This document shows, one piece after another, positions 26,551 through 35,845 of a stretch of 64,000 bases of DNA. The stretch lies in assembly GCA_029945445.1 (NCBI GenBank), contig JAQSCO010000056.1, forward strand, positions 10,297 to 74,296, written 5' to 3'. Source of the DNA: Lacunisphaera sp. GTDB lineage: Bacteria > Verrucomicrobiota > Verrucomicrobiia > Opitutales > Opitutaceae. The position numbers and the translations under genes were made by a program. How positions within the stretch are numbered: the first letter of the stretch is position 1; every line of letters starts with the position of its first letter. The notes beneath the pieces were generated by a model, which did not search any database, had not been told where the DNA came from, and was given only the letters and a program-made list of their open reading frames with translations.

Positions 26551-27887
26551 TTTCATTCCTTAGCTTCGTTCTCGTCACGCGGGCGGCACCCGTGGCGACG
26601 TTCGACGACTCCGCCCGGGCTGCGCATGCGATGCTCACGCGGCTGTGCGACGATTTCGGCGGGCGGCTGACGGGCTCGCCCAACAACCGCGCCGCACTGG
26701 AACAGCTTGCTTCGGAATTGCGGGCGCTCGGACTGAAGCCGGAAATCGACGCGTTCCGGCTGCCTGGCTGGGAACGTGGGGCGGATTCAGTCGAGTTGCT
26801 GGCCCCGTTTGCCCGGCCGCTGCGCGTGGCGGCGCTCAGTTACACTCAGTCGCACGCGGCGTTCGACGCCGACGTGGCTGACATCGGTGCGGGCGGGACG
26901 GGGGATTATGCGGCGGACATGCGCGGCAAGATCGTGCTGCTGAGTCCGGCGGCGGCCTTGCCGATGCGTGAATTATCCCGGATCGCCGTCGAGCACGGTG
27001 CGCGTGGGATCCTTTTCACTGATCGCGAGGGTGGCGGGCAGTTGCTGGCGCGCACGGGCAGTTTCGTTGGCGAGGCGCTGGCGTTGCCGGTGTATTCAAT
27101 CACGCAGGAAGAGGGCACCTGGCTTCAGCGCCTGCTCGCGCGCGGCCGGCCGGTGCGGGTGCGGATGGAGACCAAGTCGCGCTGCCGCGAGGTCGAGACC
27201 GCGAACCTGCGGCTGGTCTTCCCGGGTCGCTCGCCGGAGCGCGTCATCGTCGGGGCACACTTCGACAGCTGGGACCTGGGGCAGGGCGCCCTGGACAACG
27301 GCCTGGGCACGGCGCAGCTCTTCGCGCTGGCGCAGTGGCTGCGCGGCCGCGAACTGGCGCGCACAGTCGAGCTCGTGTGGTTCAACGGCGAGGAGCAGGG
27401 CCTGTGGGGCTCGCGCCACGCCGCGACCGCTCTCGGCGCCACGCCCGTCGTGGCGATGATCAACCTCGACATGGTCGGCGTGCCGATCGCAGTGAACGCG
27501 CTGGGCGACGAGTCCCTCGTGCCGGCGCTGGAGCGCTGGAACGCCGCCCGCGGCGACCGCCGGCTCCCCAAGGGGGTCGAGAACATCAATTGGTTCGGCA
27601 GCGACCATACGCCCTACCAACTGGCCGGCGTGCGGGCCGTGACCTTCAACGCCCCGATCCCGCGCGAGTCCGTGCGCTACTACCACGACTTCGCCGACAC
27701 CATCGACAAACTGCCGGCGCAAATCGTGGTGGATTCCACGGCGATCATCGGGGATGTCGTCCTCGCCCTCGCGGACGATGCCTCGCTCGGCGCGTTCCGC
27801 CGCTCGCCCGCCGACACGCAGAAGCTCTTCACGACCTTCGGCCTCGAGCGCCGGATGCAGGCGACCGGCTACTGGCCGTTTCCCTGA
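26532..27887 (+). CDS. Exported M28-family metallopeptidase with PA domain
   Basis: A 451-residue protein. A signal peptide (RILISFLSFVLVTRAAP) is followed by a protease-associated domain (roughly 110-215) and an M28 zinc peptidase domain. Metal ligands and catalytic residues can be placed: H243 and D245 in AHFDSWDLGQGALDNG, the Glu pair in WFNGEEQGLWG, Asp in MINLDMVG and His in YYHDFADT. Family members are aminopeptidases or carboxypeptidases of two co-catalytic zinc ions. It starts inside the 3' end of the GH127 gene and is probably coupled to it. Its role in a glycan operon might be release of amino acids from glycoproteins. Confidence 0.88.
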   Translation: MAARILISFLSFVLVTRAAPVATFDDSARAAHAMLTRLCDDFGGRLTGSPNNRAALEQLASELRALGLKPEIDAFRLPGWERGADSVELLAPFARPLRVAALSYTQSHAAFDADVADIGAGGTGDYAADMRGKIVLLSPAAALPMRELSRIAVEHGARGILFTDREGGGQLLARTGSFVGEALALPVYSITQEEGTWLQRLLARGRPVRVRMETKSRCREVETANLRLVFPGRSPERVIVGAHFDSWDLGQGALDNGLGTAQLFALAQWLRGRELARTVELVWFNGEEQGLWGSRHAATALGATPVVAMINLDMVGVPIAVNALGDESLVPALERWNAARGDRRLPKGVENINWFGSDHTPYQLAGVRAVTFNAPIPRESVRYYHDFADTIDKLPAQIVVDSTAIIGDVVLALADDASLGAFRRSPADTQKLFTTFGLERRMQATGYWPFP

Positions 27888-27947
27888 TGCGGGCTCGCGC
27901 CCCGCGCCTTTTTCTCCGACAAGTCCAATACCCCAACTCCCCGCCCC

Positions 27948-30062
27948 ATGCATTTCTTCGGCCTCCATTGGATCGACGCCCTCATCATCGTGCTCTACAT
28001 CCTTGCCGTCCTCGGCATTGGCAAGGTCCTGGCGCATGGCGTCAAGGGGCAGGGTGATTTCTTCCTCGGTGGCCGCTCGCTCGGCAAGTGGTTCCAGTTT
28101 TTCCTCAGCTTCGGCAGCATGGCCGATCCCGGGCAGGCGACGACCACCTCGAGTTCCGTCTACCGGCAGGGCGCGGGCGGCGCGTGGCTGGCGCTCATCA
28201 CGCTTTTTCTGACGCCTTACTACTGGTTCACCGCCGTGTGGTTCCGCCGCGTGCGGCTGACCACGATGGCCGACCTGTTCGAGGACCGCTTCGGCCGGCG
28301 CTTTCTCGCCACGCTGTATGCGATCACCACCATCATGATGGCGATCGTGGCCATCGCAGGCGGCAACGTCGTGGCACTCAAGACGCTCCAGCCGCTCATG
28401 GTGAAGGAGCAGGCGATCTACTCGGTGGCGGAGCAGCGCATGGTCGACGATTTCCGGGAATTCACGGAGCTGCGGAAGGAACGGACGGCCGCGCCGCTCG
28501 CGGAACCCAAGGCTGCGCGCTACGACGTGCTCAAGAATTACTACGACCGGGGCGAACTGCAGCCTTACGTGACCTACCTCAGGCCCGTGATCTTCTACCT
28601 CGTGTCCTCGGCCCTCGTGGCGGTGTTCGTCATGCTGGGCGGCCTGAAGGCGTCGGCCGTGGTCGACGCGCTGCAGGCCGTGCTCGTGATCCTCATCTCG
28701 GTGATTCTGATTCCATTCGGGTTGATGAAACTCGGCGGCTTCGGGGCGTTGCACGCCAAGGTGCCGGACGTGATGTTCAACCTGTTCGGCGGGGGCGGGC
28801 TGAGCGAATACACCTGGTATTCCATCGGTGCGCTCCTGCTCGTGCAGTTCGTCGGCATCGTGGGCTCGCAGGCGGGCATGACGATCGGTGGCTCGGCCAA
28901 GAACGAGATGGCCGCGCGGCTTGGCGCCGTGTCCGGCGGCTTCAGCAAGCGCTTCGTGACCATCGCGTGGGCTTACTGCGGCCTGATCGCGCTCGCGCTG
29001 TTCGGGCCGAACCTCTCCGACCCCGACCAGGTGTGGGGCCTGCTCACGCGCTCTCTGCTGCCCGTGGGCCTGATCGGCGTGATGATCATCGGCATCCTCG
29101 GCGGAAAGCTGGCGCTGCTCGGCGCGCAATCCGTCGTGTTGTCGGGCCTGGTGGTGAAGAACCTCTACGAGCCGCTCTTCCCCGGGAAATCCGAGGGGCA
29201 CTACATGTTCATCGCCCGCCTGACCGTGCCGGTGGTCCTCGCGCTGGGCATCGCGGTGGGGCTCTACCTGAACAGCGTGATCGCGTTGCTGAAGTTCGCC
29301 ATCGTCCTGCTCGTCATCTGGGGCGTGCCGATCACCCTGATTTACCTCTGGCGCGGTCTCACCGAGGCCGCGGTGCGCATCCAGGTGATTGCCACCGTGA
29401 TCCTGGTCGCGCTCATTCCCTGGGCCGTCCCGAACGTGCCTTCGCTGGCGCAGTCCGCGTCGCTCACGCTGATGACCCGCGAGCGGCTGGTGACGGTCGA
29501 CGCCCGCGCAACGGTGGCCGACGTCGCCGCCGGCCGCGCCCGCGCCGGGGGCGAGCTCATCCCGGTGACCCAGCGCACGGAACCGGTCTCGGTTTACTTC
29601 GAGGAAGGCGTGGTCCGCCTTGATCCCAAGGATCCGACGTCGCCCAAGACCGGCCGGGGGCTGTTCCGCCCCGAGGTCTGGTTGCTCGCGGTGCTCGGGG
29701 TGGACGTCGCCGGCTTCAACGGGGCGCAGTTGATGACGACGCGCTACGTCGTCGACGCGCTGCTGCCGCTGCTGATCCTGCTCATCGCCAGCCGGCTCAC
29801 CCAGCCGACCGACCCCGCGCGCGTGGCGCGCTTCCATGTCCGCATGAAGACGCCGGTCGCGGCGACACTCGAGGAGGATGCCCGCGAAGTGGAGGCCGGC
29901 TACGCCAACCCGACCCGCTTCGACCACACCAAGCTCTTTCCCGAGTCCAACTGGGAATTCACGAAGTGGGACCGGCAGGACATGCTCGGCTTCCTCGGTT
30001 GCTGCGGGCTCGTCGGGTTCATCCTGATCTTCTTCAAGGCCGTGCTCGTGATCGGGAGCTGA
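27948..30062 (+). CDS. Sodium:solute symporter (SSS family), long form
   Basis: A 704-residue polytopic membrane protein of the SSS family: IDALIIVLYILAVLGIG, then DFFLGGRSLGKWF and TTMADLFEDRFGRRF. It is longer than the usual 500-600 residues. One hydrophilic insertion follows the fourth or fifth helix (around residues 160-210, VKEQAIYSVAEQRM...), and there is a second loop around 500-560. It probably imports the sugar or other product made by the operon's hydrolases. The start follows ccgcccc with no Shine-Dalgarno. Confidence 0.87.
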   Translation: MHFFGLHWIDALIIVLYILAVLGIGKVLAHGVKGQGDFFLGGRSLGKWFQFFLSFGSMADPGQATTTSSSVYRQGAGGAWLALITLFLTPYYWFTAVWFRRVRLTTMADLFEDRFGRRFLATLYAITTIMMAIVAIAGGNVVALKTLQPLMVKEQAIYSVAEQRMVDDFREFTELRKERTAAPLAEPKAARYDVLKNYYDRGELQPYVTYLRPVIFYLVSSALVAVFVMLGGLKASAVVDALQAVLVILISVILIPFGLMKLGGFGALHAKVPDVMFNLFGGGGLSEYTWYSIGALLLVQFVGIVGSQAGMTIGGSAKNEMAARLGAVSGGFSKRFVTIAWAYCGLIALALFGPNLSDPDQVWGLLTRSLLPVGLIGVMIIGILGGKLALLGAQSVVLSGLVVKNLYEPLFPGKSEGHYMFIARLTVPVVLALGIAVGLYLNSVIALLKFAIVLLVIWGVPITLIYLWRGLTEAAVRIQVIATVILVALIPWAVPNVPSLAQSASLTLMTRERLVTVDARATVADVAAGRARAGGELIPVTQRTEPVSVYFEEGVVRLDPKDPTSPKTGRGLFRPEVWLLAVLGVDVAGFNGAQLMTTRYVVDALLPLLILLIASRLTQPTDPARVARFHVRMKTPVAATLEEDAREVEAGYANPTRFDHTKLFPESNWEFTKWDRQDMLGFLGCCGLVGFILIFFKAVLVIGS

Positions 30063-30084
30063 GCGGCGGTCGCCTCCACGGGAA

Positions 30085-30738
30085 ATGTCGATGCCACGGC
30101 CGACGGTCATCCTCGACGAATCGTGCGCGCCGCTGCGCGATGCGGTGGCGGTATTTGCCCCGGTCTTGGTGTTTAAGTCCGCCCGGGGATTTCTCTCCCA
30201 TCCGCACCTGCTGGTGGGGGAGCTGCTGGACGCGCTCGCGGCGACCGGGGTCGCCCCGCCGTATGTCTTCGCGGCGGCATCATTCGGCGGCTTTGCGGCC
30301 CTGGAATATGCGCACCGTTACCCGGAAATGCTCGCCGGGCTGGTGCTGGTTGACGCCTCGCATCCGGAGCAGGGCCCCAGCGCGCTGGCGGCGATTCCGG
30401 ACAGTGAACCGCCAACTCCGGCGGTGTTGGCCTTCAAGCAACACCTGCTGGGATTCGGCCCGGTCTGGACGGAGAGCTGCGCGGCGATTGCTGGGATCCG
30501 GGGTCTCGGCAGCATGCCGCTGAGAGTGCTGGCAGCGGGTCAGCCGGATATGCCAGCCGGACTGAGTGCTGCCACCCGGGATGCACTCACCTGCGGCTGG
30601 CATGCGCTGCAGCGAAGGCATGCGGCGCTCTCAACCCGAGGGGATCTGCGCATCGTGCCCGGCGCCGGACATGATATCGTGCGTCAAGCGCCGGATGCCA
30701 TCGTAGCGGCAATCCGGGAGTTGGTCGGAAATTTGTAA
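30085..30738 (+). CDS. Small alpha/beta hydrolase-like protein
   Basis: A 217-residue protein with alpha/beta-hydrolase features. The nucleophile-elbow-like AAASFGGFAALEYAHRYP carries the serine, with the first glycine of GxSxG replaced by Ala. An acid candidate lies in LVLVDASHP and a histidine in VPGAGHDIV. It is shorter than typical members and the N-terminal strands are weak, so it may be a reduced or degenerate member. It is the last gene of the plus-strand operon and its stop codon lies inside a perfect palindrome. Confidence 0.7.
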   Translation: MSMPRPTVILDESCAPLRDAVAVFAPVLVFKSARGFLSHPHLLVGELLDALAATGVAPPYVFAAASFGGFAALEYAHRYPEMLAGLVLVDASHPEQGPSALAAIPDSEPPTPAVLAFKQHLLGFGPVWTESCAAIAGIRGLGSMPLRVLAAGQPDMPAGLSAATRDALTCGWHALQRRHAALSTRGDLRIVPGAGHDIVRQAPDAIVAAIRELVGNL

Positions 30739-30756
30739 CGTATTACGTTACAAATT
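30730..30756. repeat. Perfect AT-rich palindrome between convergent genes
   Basis: Arms AATTTGTAACGTA and TACGTTACAAATT around one T. It overlaps the stop codon of the plus-strand gene and lies 17 bp from the end of the minus-strand gene. Strongly AT-rich against a GC-rich background; a bidirectional terminator or protein site is possible. Confidence 0.8.
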
Positions 30757-30772
30757 ATCCGGCCCGGCGAGA

Positions 30773-33349
30773 TCAGCGGCTGAAGGTTCGCGTGAACGGC
30801 TGGCCGGGCGGCAGCTCGATCACCGTGTCCTTCGCGGCGAAACCGGCGCGGGTCAGGCTGGCGGTGTGCAGCACGATGCGGATTTTTTTGCCGGCGTAAG
30901 TGATGGGTTCGACCTTGAGCGTGGCAGTGCGGCCGTCGGCGGAGACAGTGAGCGCGAGGGTCACGGTGCCGGCGGCCGTGTGCCAGTGGTCGAGGCGGTT
31001 GACGGCGCCGGCGTGCAGCCACTCGGCGGGCACGCTGCCGAGCAGGTGCACGGTATCGTCGCGGTCGTAGGCGAGCATCGCGCCGGTGAGGTGGGCGAAC
31101 ATCGCGGAGGCGAAACCGTGCGGCTGGTCGCCGGCCAGCTTCAAGGGCTCGCCGATAAGGGATTGCTCCTCGACCCAGGTGCCGAGCGGCGCGGCGTGGT
31201 TGGCCGCAGCATAGAGCATGTCGGCGGTCTTGGCGTCGTGGCCGAGCACGAGGTGCTGGAAGGCGATGAACAGGCCCATGCCGGCCCAGTTGCCGCCCGG
31301 CATCCAGCCGAGACTGACGGGCAGGCCTTGTTTCTCCACGGACTCGAGCACAGCGAGCGTCCCGGTCAGCAACTCGTGGTCGGAGGGCAGCCAGCCGCCG
31401 CCGTTGAGGTGGGCGTCCAACACCGCCCACTGCGTGAGTTGCGGGATGGGGTCGACGCCCTTGAAGCCGACGCGCACCGGCAGGTAGAGATTGCCGTGGG
31501 CATCGCGGCGCTGGTCGCGTTGGCGGCTTTTATCGAAGGCCGTGCGGAACTCGGCCGCGAGTTGCGCGATCTCGGCGGCTTCCTTCTCGTGGCCGAGCGC
31601 GTGCGCGGTGCGGACGGTGGCGAGCAGGCCGGTGATGGTGCAATAGACGGACGAATACTCGGCGCCGATGTCGAGGATGCCGCCGTCGCTGAAACCGGGC
31701 GGCAGCATGCCGGCGTAGGGCGCGTCGGGATGGGCGAGGGTGCTGTCGCGCAAGGCGCGGATGCCCGCCACGCCGCGGAGGATTTGCGGCCACTTGGCGC
31801 GGGCGTAGGACCAGTCGCCGCTGATCTGCGCGTCGCGCTCGACCGCCCACAGCACCTCGGCGGTCGTGCGGAAGATTTTCTGCGGGTGCAGCTCGTCGAT
31901 GATGCCTTCGGCGTTCTGATGGGAGAAGAGCGCGTCGAGCGTGTGCCGGCCCGTCGCGGAGGCGCCGAGCATCGCGGCAAGGTTCGTCACATAAACCGCG
32001 TCGCCGGCCCAGAGCCCGCGGTAGAGGGTGAAGCTGGAATTGAACTGCGACTGGCCGTTGATGTTCTCGCGGGCCTGCCAGAGTGTGCGGATTGAGGCGT
32101 CGACGAACGCCTGGACCTTCGGGTCGGCGACCGTGATGCGGCCGTAAGGGATGGCGGCCTTCGTCCAGTAGTCGCGGGCTTGCGCGAGCGCGGTGGCCGG
32201 GGTGAGCGCACGGGCGGCTGAGACATCGTCGGCGGTGGCCGAGCCGGAGAAGATCCATGCGGTGACCTCCGTTGTGCCGGGGGCGAATTCCAGCCGCCAG
32301 CCGGTCTCGGTCTTATCGGACTTCGCGGCACGCGGCAGGGTCAACAGAAAGGGTGCGCCGCCATCGGTGACCACGCCGTCGGCTTCCGTCGCGAGTCCGC
32401 GGCCGGTCTTGATGTTCAGCACCGGGAGCGCCGAGCCGGAATACTTCGCGTGGATCAGGTCGGTGCGCGGTGGCTCGCGACGCGGCTCCGTGCCGCAGGC
32501 GATCCGGAGTTCGGCGCGGTCCTTGGGATCAAGGGAGCCGGCGATGAGTTCGGCGCGCCAAAGCCGGAGGCCGGCCGGGTAGACGGCGATGGTGGCGAGC
32601 GTGGTGTTCGGATCGTGGCCCTGCGGGGCAATGACAGTGACGTCAATCCAGCCGTTCGCGTCGGCGTCGCTGGCGTCGAAGAGGAACACCTGCGGCTGGT
32701 TGAGCGGGGCGTTGAGCGCGAGGTCAAGCGTCAGCATCGGCGCGCCCTCGACGTGCATCTCGGCCATGCGGTCGCCGAGGCGGAGCTTGTAGCTCTCGCA
32801 GAAGCCGAGCATGACGCGCTTGGCCGCGCCCGGCGGGACGCGGAAACGGTAGCGCACGGGGCGGTTGACGCCCCAGGCAACATTGCGGAATTCCGGCGAG
32901 ACATCCGCCGCGGGCTTCGCCCAGCCAAGGGCGCCGGTGATGCCGTCGAGACGTTCCCATTTTTCGGCGCGGCCGTTGGACACCGCGGGCGTGGCTGGCG
33001 GCAGGGCCAGGGTGGTGAGTTCGATCGAGTCGGCGCCGCGCTTCAGCAGCGAGCGGACCACCGGCAGGCGAGGGGAGTCGACCCACTCCTGGCGCTCGAA
33101 CTTGAACGGCTCGCCCGCAGCCGTGGCCTCGACGGTCGTGGAGGGTTGCACATAGGGGCCGGGGCCGAAGTCATAGAGAAGCGCGCCGCGTTCATTGGCC
33201 ATCGGCTTGTGCCAGTCGTCCGGCACGCCGAGCGGCTGGTGCCAGGTTGGGATGCCGTAGCGCAGGTCGACGACGCGCTCGGCCGCAAAGGCGGTCGAGC
33301 CCAGGGCCAGGGCGAGAGCGAAGGCGACGCGGGGCAGTGGGGAAGCCAT
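30773..33349 (-). CDS. Secreted six-hairpin glycosidase-like protein
   Basis: An 858-residue protein with a signal peptide (RVAFALALALGSTAFAAE). N-terminal beta domains (roughly 25-330) include a galactose-binding/malectin-like segment (YRFRVPPGAAKRVMLGFCE). An (alpha/alpha)6 domain follows from about 400, with TLWQARENINGQSQFN, LYRGLWAGDAVY and SLGWMPGGNWAGMG. A beta C-terminal domain (TLALTVSADGRTATLKVEP) closes it. The layout matches clan GH-G/GH-L-type glycosidases, but I cannot name the family. An ATTTTCATAAAGAT element 40-53 bp upstream is shared with the GH78 promoter. Confidence 0.75.
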   Translation of the reverse strand: MASPLPRVAFALALALGSTAFAAERVVDLRYGIPTWHQPLGVPDDWHKPMANERGALLYDFGPGPYVQPSTTVEATAAGEPFKFERQEWVDSPRLPVVRSLLKRGADSIELTTLALPPATPAVSNGRAEKWERLDGITGALGWAKPAADVSPEFRNVAWGVNRPVRYRFRVPPGAAKRVMLGFCESYKLRLGDRMAEMHVEGAPMLTLDLALNAPLNQPQVFLFDASDADANGWIDVTVIAPQGHDPNTTLATIAVYPAGLRLWRAELIAGSLDPKDRAELRIACGTEPRREPPRTDLIHAKYSGSALPVLNIKTGRGLATEADGVVTDGGAPFLLTLPRAAKSDKTETGWRLEFAPGTTEVTAWIFSGSATADDVSAARALTPATALAQARDYWTKAAIPYGRITVADPKVQAFVDASIRTLWQARENINGQSQFNSSFTLYRGLWAGDAVYVTNLAAMLGASATGRHTLDALFSHQNAEGIIDELHPQKIFRTTAEVLWAVERDAQISGDWSYARAKWPQILRGVAGIRALRDSTLAHPDAPYAGMLPPGFSDGGILDIGAEYSSVYCTITGLLATVRTAHALGHEKEAAEIAQLAAEFRTAFDKSRQRDQRRDAHGNLYLPVRVGFKGVDPIPQLTQWAVLDAHLNGGGWLPSDHELLTGTLAVLESVEKQGLPVSLGWMPGGNWAGMGLFIAFQHLVLGHDAKTADMLYAAANHAAPLGTWVEEQSLIGEPLKLAGDQPHGFASAMFAHLTGAMLAYDRDDTVHLLGSVPAEWLHAGAVNRLDHWHTAAGTVTLALTVSADGRTATLKVEPITYAGKKIRIVLHTASLTRAGFAAKDTVIELPPGQPFTRTFSR

Positions 33350-33380
33350 GGGGCAAAGATTGGGCCGGCGGCCGGCCGCG

Positions 33381-33402
33381 CAAAATGAATCTTTATGAAA
33401 AT
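33381..33402 (-). promoter_or_regulatory. Candidate LacI-type operator upstream of the glycosidase gene
   Basis: On the minus strand, ATTTTCATAAAGAT followed by TCATTTTG. The 14-mer is identical to one in the 16950-16972 element and has the same orientation relative to the downstream glycosidase gene. Confidence 0.5.
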
Positions 33403-33453
33403 TTCCTGCGGGGTTGAGCGCCGGGGAAAATCTGCTCTGCTGCGGTCATTCCC

Positions 33454-34233
33454 ATGCACTTCCTTCGCCGTCTGCTGCTGCCCTGTTTCCTGCTCATTGC
33501 CGCCAGTGTCCATGCCGCGTCGCCCTCCGTGCTCGTGTGCGGCGGCAACATGATGAAGGGAAACCATTTTGCCGACAGCACGCTCGCCGTGATGCGGACG
33601 CACTACGCCGGCTGCAAAAGGGTCGCCCTCGTGCTGAACGCCTCGCTGCCCGCCGAGCGCGACAAGATGGAGGTGCGGCTGCAGGAGGCCTTCACCCACC
33701 TGAACGGCGCGAAGGCGCAATCGCTGCACCGGCTCGATCCGGCGGGGCAGCAGGCGTTGCTCGAAAGCGCCGACGGCATCTTCATCGGCGGCGGCGAGAC
33801 CTTTGTGTTGCTGGGCGACCTCTATCGCACGGGCCAGCTCGAGCTCATCCGCGCGCGCGTGGCGGCGGGCGTGCCCTACGGTGGTTCCAGCGCCGGCGCC
33901 AACGTGGCCGGGCTGCTCATCGGCACGACGAACGACTTCCCCGTTGCGGAAATCCCGAGCCGTCAGTCACTCGGCATCTTCCCGGCGGTCATCAACCCGC
34001 ACCATCCGGCGCCGGAGACGAAAGCCGACTTCGACGGGCGCGCCGGCAAGATCAAAATCTACCTGCAGTTCAATCCCACCGAGACGGTGCTTGCGCTGGG
34101 CAACACCGCGGTCGCGCGGCTGCACAATGGGCGGGTGTCACTGGAGGCCGGCCAGGGCTGGCTCTATCGCGCGGACGGTGTGCGGGCGCTCGTGATCGGC
34201 GAGCCGGTGCCGGAGCTGGCAAGGAAGCCGTAG
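33454..34233 (+). CDS. Exported S51-family peptidase (cyanophycinase/dipeptidase E-like)
   Basis: A 259-residue protein with a signal peptide (LRRLLLPCFLLIAASVHAA). The S51 fold is marked by GIFIGGGETF and the nucleophile elbow YGGSSAGAN, with S146 as the expected catalytic serine. S51 enzymes include cytoplasmic dipeptidase E (Asp-X dipeptides) and cyanophycinases. Export favours an extracytoplasmic cyanophycinase-like role, but the specificity is not established. It is divergent from the glycosidase gene and convergent with the mutarotase-like gene. Confidence 0.82.
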   Translation: MHFLRRLLLPCFLLIAASVHAASPSVLVCGGNMMKGNHFADSTLAVMRTHYAGCKRVALVLNASLPAERDKMEVRLQEAFTHLNGAKAQSLHRLDPAGQQALLESADGIFIGGGETFVLLGDLYRTGQLELIRARVAAGVPYGGSSAGANVAGLLIGTTNDFPVAEIPSRQSLGIFPAVINPHHPAPETKADFDGRAGKIKIYLQFNPTETVLALGNTAVARLHNGRVSLEAGQGWLYRADGVRALVIGEPVPELARKP

Positions 34234-34317
34234 GGCAAAGAAGGGGGACCCGACCTCCGGGCGGGTTTCCCCAGCGCGTCCGGAGGCCGCGCTCCGTCCA
34301 GCACGCCGACCCGAGCT

Positions 34318-34377
34318 TTAGTATACTATTAGTTGACAACGGCACCAACGCCTTGATGTCAACTAATAGTATACTAA
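34318..34377. repeat. 21-bp perfect inverted repeat with 18-nt loop
   Basis: Left arm 34318-34338 (TTAGTATACTATTAGTTGAC + A) and right arm 34357-34377 are exact reverse complements. The loop is 18 nt. It lies between convergent genes and covers the stop codon of the minus-strand gene. The AT-rich arms contrast with flanking sequence; a strong cruciform or bidirectional terminator is possible. Confidence 0.88.
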
Positions 34378-35228
34378 GACTTGGGGGACCCGAAGTCGTA
34401 AGTCAGCGTCCACTCGCGTGACTCGCCGGGGGCGAGGTGGAGGGCGAGGAAGGGCTCAAGCGAGAGGGTGTTGCCGTTGGCCCAGAGGACGCACTTGAAC
34501 GGGGCAAAGTCGGTGGCAAAGCGCAGGTCCGTGAGCTTCGGATGGGAGAACTCGGCGGCGAAGGGCTGGCCGGCGGGCAGGCCGAGCTGCTCGAGATGGC
34601 CCCCGTGCACGCCGATGAAGGCGCGGGGCATGGTCAACTCGCGGCCGAGCAGCGTGTAGCCCTGGTTTATCGCCATTGTCGTGCCGACGGGCAGCGTGAT
34701 GCCCAGGCGGCCGTCGGCCTGCAGCGCGAAAAAGGGATGCGCGAACCACTCGAGCACGAGCGCGGCGGCGCCGCGGTTCGTCAGGCGCGAATGCGAACGC
34801 AGCTGCCGGCCGTGCAGCTCGACGGTGCGCTCCAAGGCGTAGGACCAGCGCCCGACGGTTTGCGCGGTGCGGAACACGATGCGGGCGGGCTGGAGCTCGA
34901 TATGCCAGGTGCACGGCGTGGTGACGGTGATGTCGCCCGACGCGTCGCGGCCAAGCGCACCCGCGCCCGGGGCGAGACCGAGCGCGCCGTCCCAGAGGAG
35001 CGGTTCGCCGGTCGTGGTGCTGTGGCGGAATGCCTCCGGCAAACCCTGGCCGTTGTGCGGCGCGGGGTCGACGACCGGCCACTCGGGGCCGGTCAGGAGC
35101 GCGCCGACGTTGACGTCGTGCACCTGCCAGATGTAGCCGCCCCAGCAGTAGCGCGGCCCGAGCCGGGAGTGCTCCGCGGCGGGATCGAGCAGGTCGACGC
35201 GGAGGTCGGCGTTGGCGAGGGTCAGCAT
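34374..35228 (-). CDS. Aldose-1-epimerase/mutarotase-like protein
   Basis: A 284-residue beta-supersandwich protein resembling galactose mutarotases. Segments include LGPRYCWGGYIWQV, WSYALERTVELHGRQLRSHSRLTNRG, EWFAHPFFALQ and PFLALHLAPGESREWTLTYDFG. Mutarotases interconvert anomers of free sugars in the cytoplasm, and the FAHPFF histidine is a candidate for the family catalytic histidine. It has no signal peptide. The final codons lie inside a large inverted repeat. Confidence 0.72.
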   Translation of the reverse strand: MLTLANADLRVDLLDPAAEHSRLGPRYCWGGYIWQVHDVNVGALLTGPEWPVVDPAPHNGQGLPEAFRHSTTTGEPLLWDGALGLAPGAGALGRDASGDITVTTPCTWHIELQPARIVFRTAQTVGRWSYALERTVELHGRQLRSHSRLTNRGAAALVLEWFAHPFFALQADGRLGITLPVGTTMAINQGYTLLGRELTMPRAFIGVHGGHLEQLGLPAGQPFAAEFSHPKLTDLRFATDFAPFKCVLWANGNTLSLEPFLALHLAPGESREWTLTYDFGSPKS

Positions 35229-35318
35229 GAGATCAGCGCAAAGATTGCGCGCGAATCACGCGAATGGACGCCAATGATTCCGGCAGAATTATTTTTTGTG
35301 TGATTCGTGGGCAATCCC

Positions 35319-35834
35319 TCAGCGCAGGCGCATGACGCGCAGGGTGGTGTTGACGCCGTCGACGACGAGGGCGAACTGGCCCATGGGGCGGGCGTGGATC
35401 TCGATTTCCTTCCCAACGAGATCGTAGGTGATCGGTTCAAAGCCCTCCCAGACCTGGCCGTTGTCGAGCTTGAAGCGGTTGCCGCCCTCCCATTTCACGA
35501 ACTTCGCCTTGAGCGGCGGCAGGGTGCGCCAGTCGGCGTCGTCGAACACCGGCAGGCCGAACCGCTGGAGCAAGCCCTTCTTCTGCTCGACTGCCACGGC
35601 GGTGGCGATCGAGCGGGCGGCGGTGAGCTCGGTCTGCAGCTGGGCGGTGGCGCCCGACTGGTGGCGGATGAGGGCGGCGTCGATGACGCCGATCTCGTCG
35701 GGCGAGAGGCGGTCGAGCCCGGCGCGCTTCCACTCGGCGGCGGAGAGGACGGACTTGAGGCCGGGGAAAGTCTGTTGCGCGGAGGCCATGACGGCGGTCA
35801 ACAGGAGCGCGGTGATGAAGGCGGGGGTTTTCAT
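35319..35834 (-). CDS. Small exported protein, function unknown
   Basis: A 171-residue protein with a signal peptide (AFITALLLTAVMASAQQ). A helical middle contains LDRLSPDEIGVIDAALIRHQSG, and a beta-rich end reads VKWEGGNRFKLDNGQVWEG. The C-terminal part resembles short domains found in other Verrucomicrobiota exported proteins. I cannot assign a function. It is followed after 11 bp on the same strand... of the upstream side by the ABC transporter gene end; the two are probably read in the order symported ABC exporter first being downstream (35846-37600 starts upstream on the minus strand and ends 11 bp before this gene). Confidence 0.6.
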   Translation of the reverse strand: MKTPAFITALLLTAVMASAQQTFPGLKSVLSAAEWKRAGLDRLSPDEIGVIDAALIRHQSGATAQLQTELTAARSIATAVAVEQKKGLLQRFGLPVFDDADWRTLPPLKAKFVKWEGGNRFKLDNGQVWEGFEPITYDLVGKEIEIHARPMGQFALVVDGVNTTLRVMRLR

Positions 35835-35845
35835 GGGGAGAGAGC

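Noticed and set aside
27096..30110. A 1004-codon open frame on the minus strand
   Set aside because: Antisense to the M28 peptidase and symporter genes; His/Arg/Asp-rich low-complexity composition and no domain.
34318..34377. A chromosome dimer resolution (dif-like) site
   Set aside because: The 21-bp perfect arms and 18-nt loop do not match the 28-bp XerC/XerD arrangement with a 6-bp centre.
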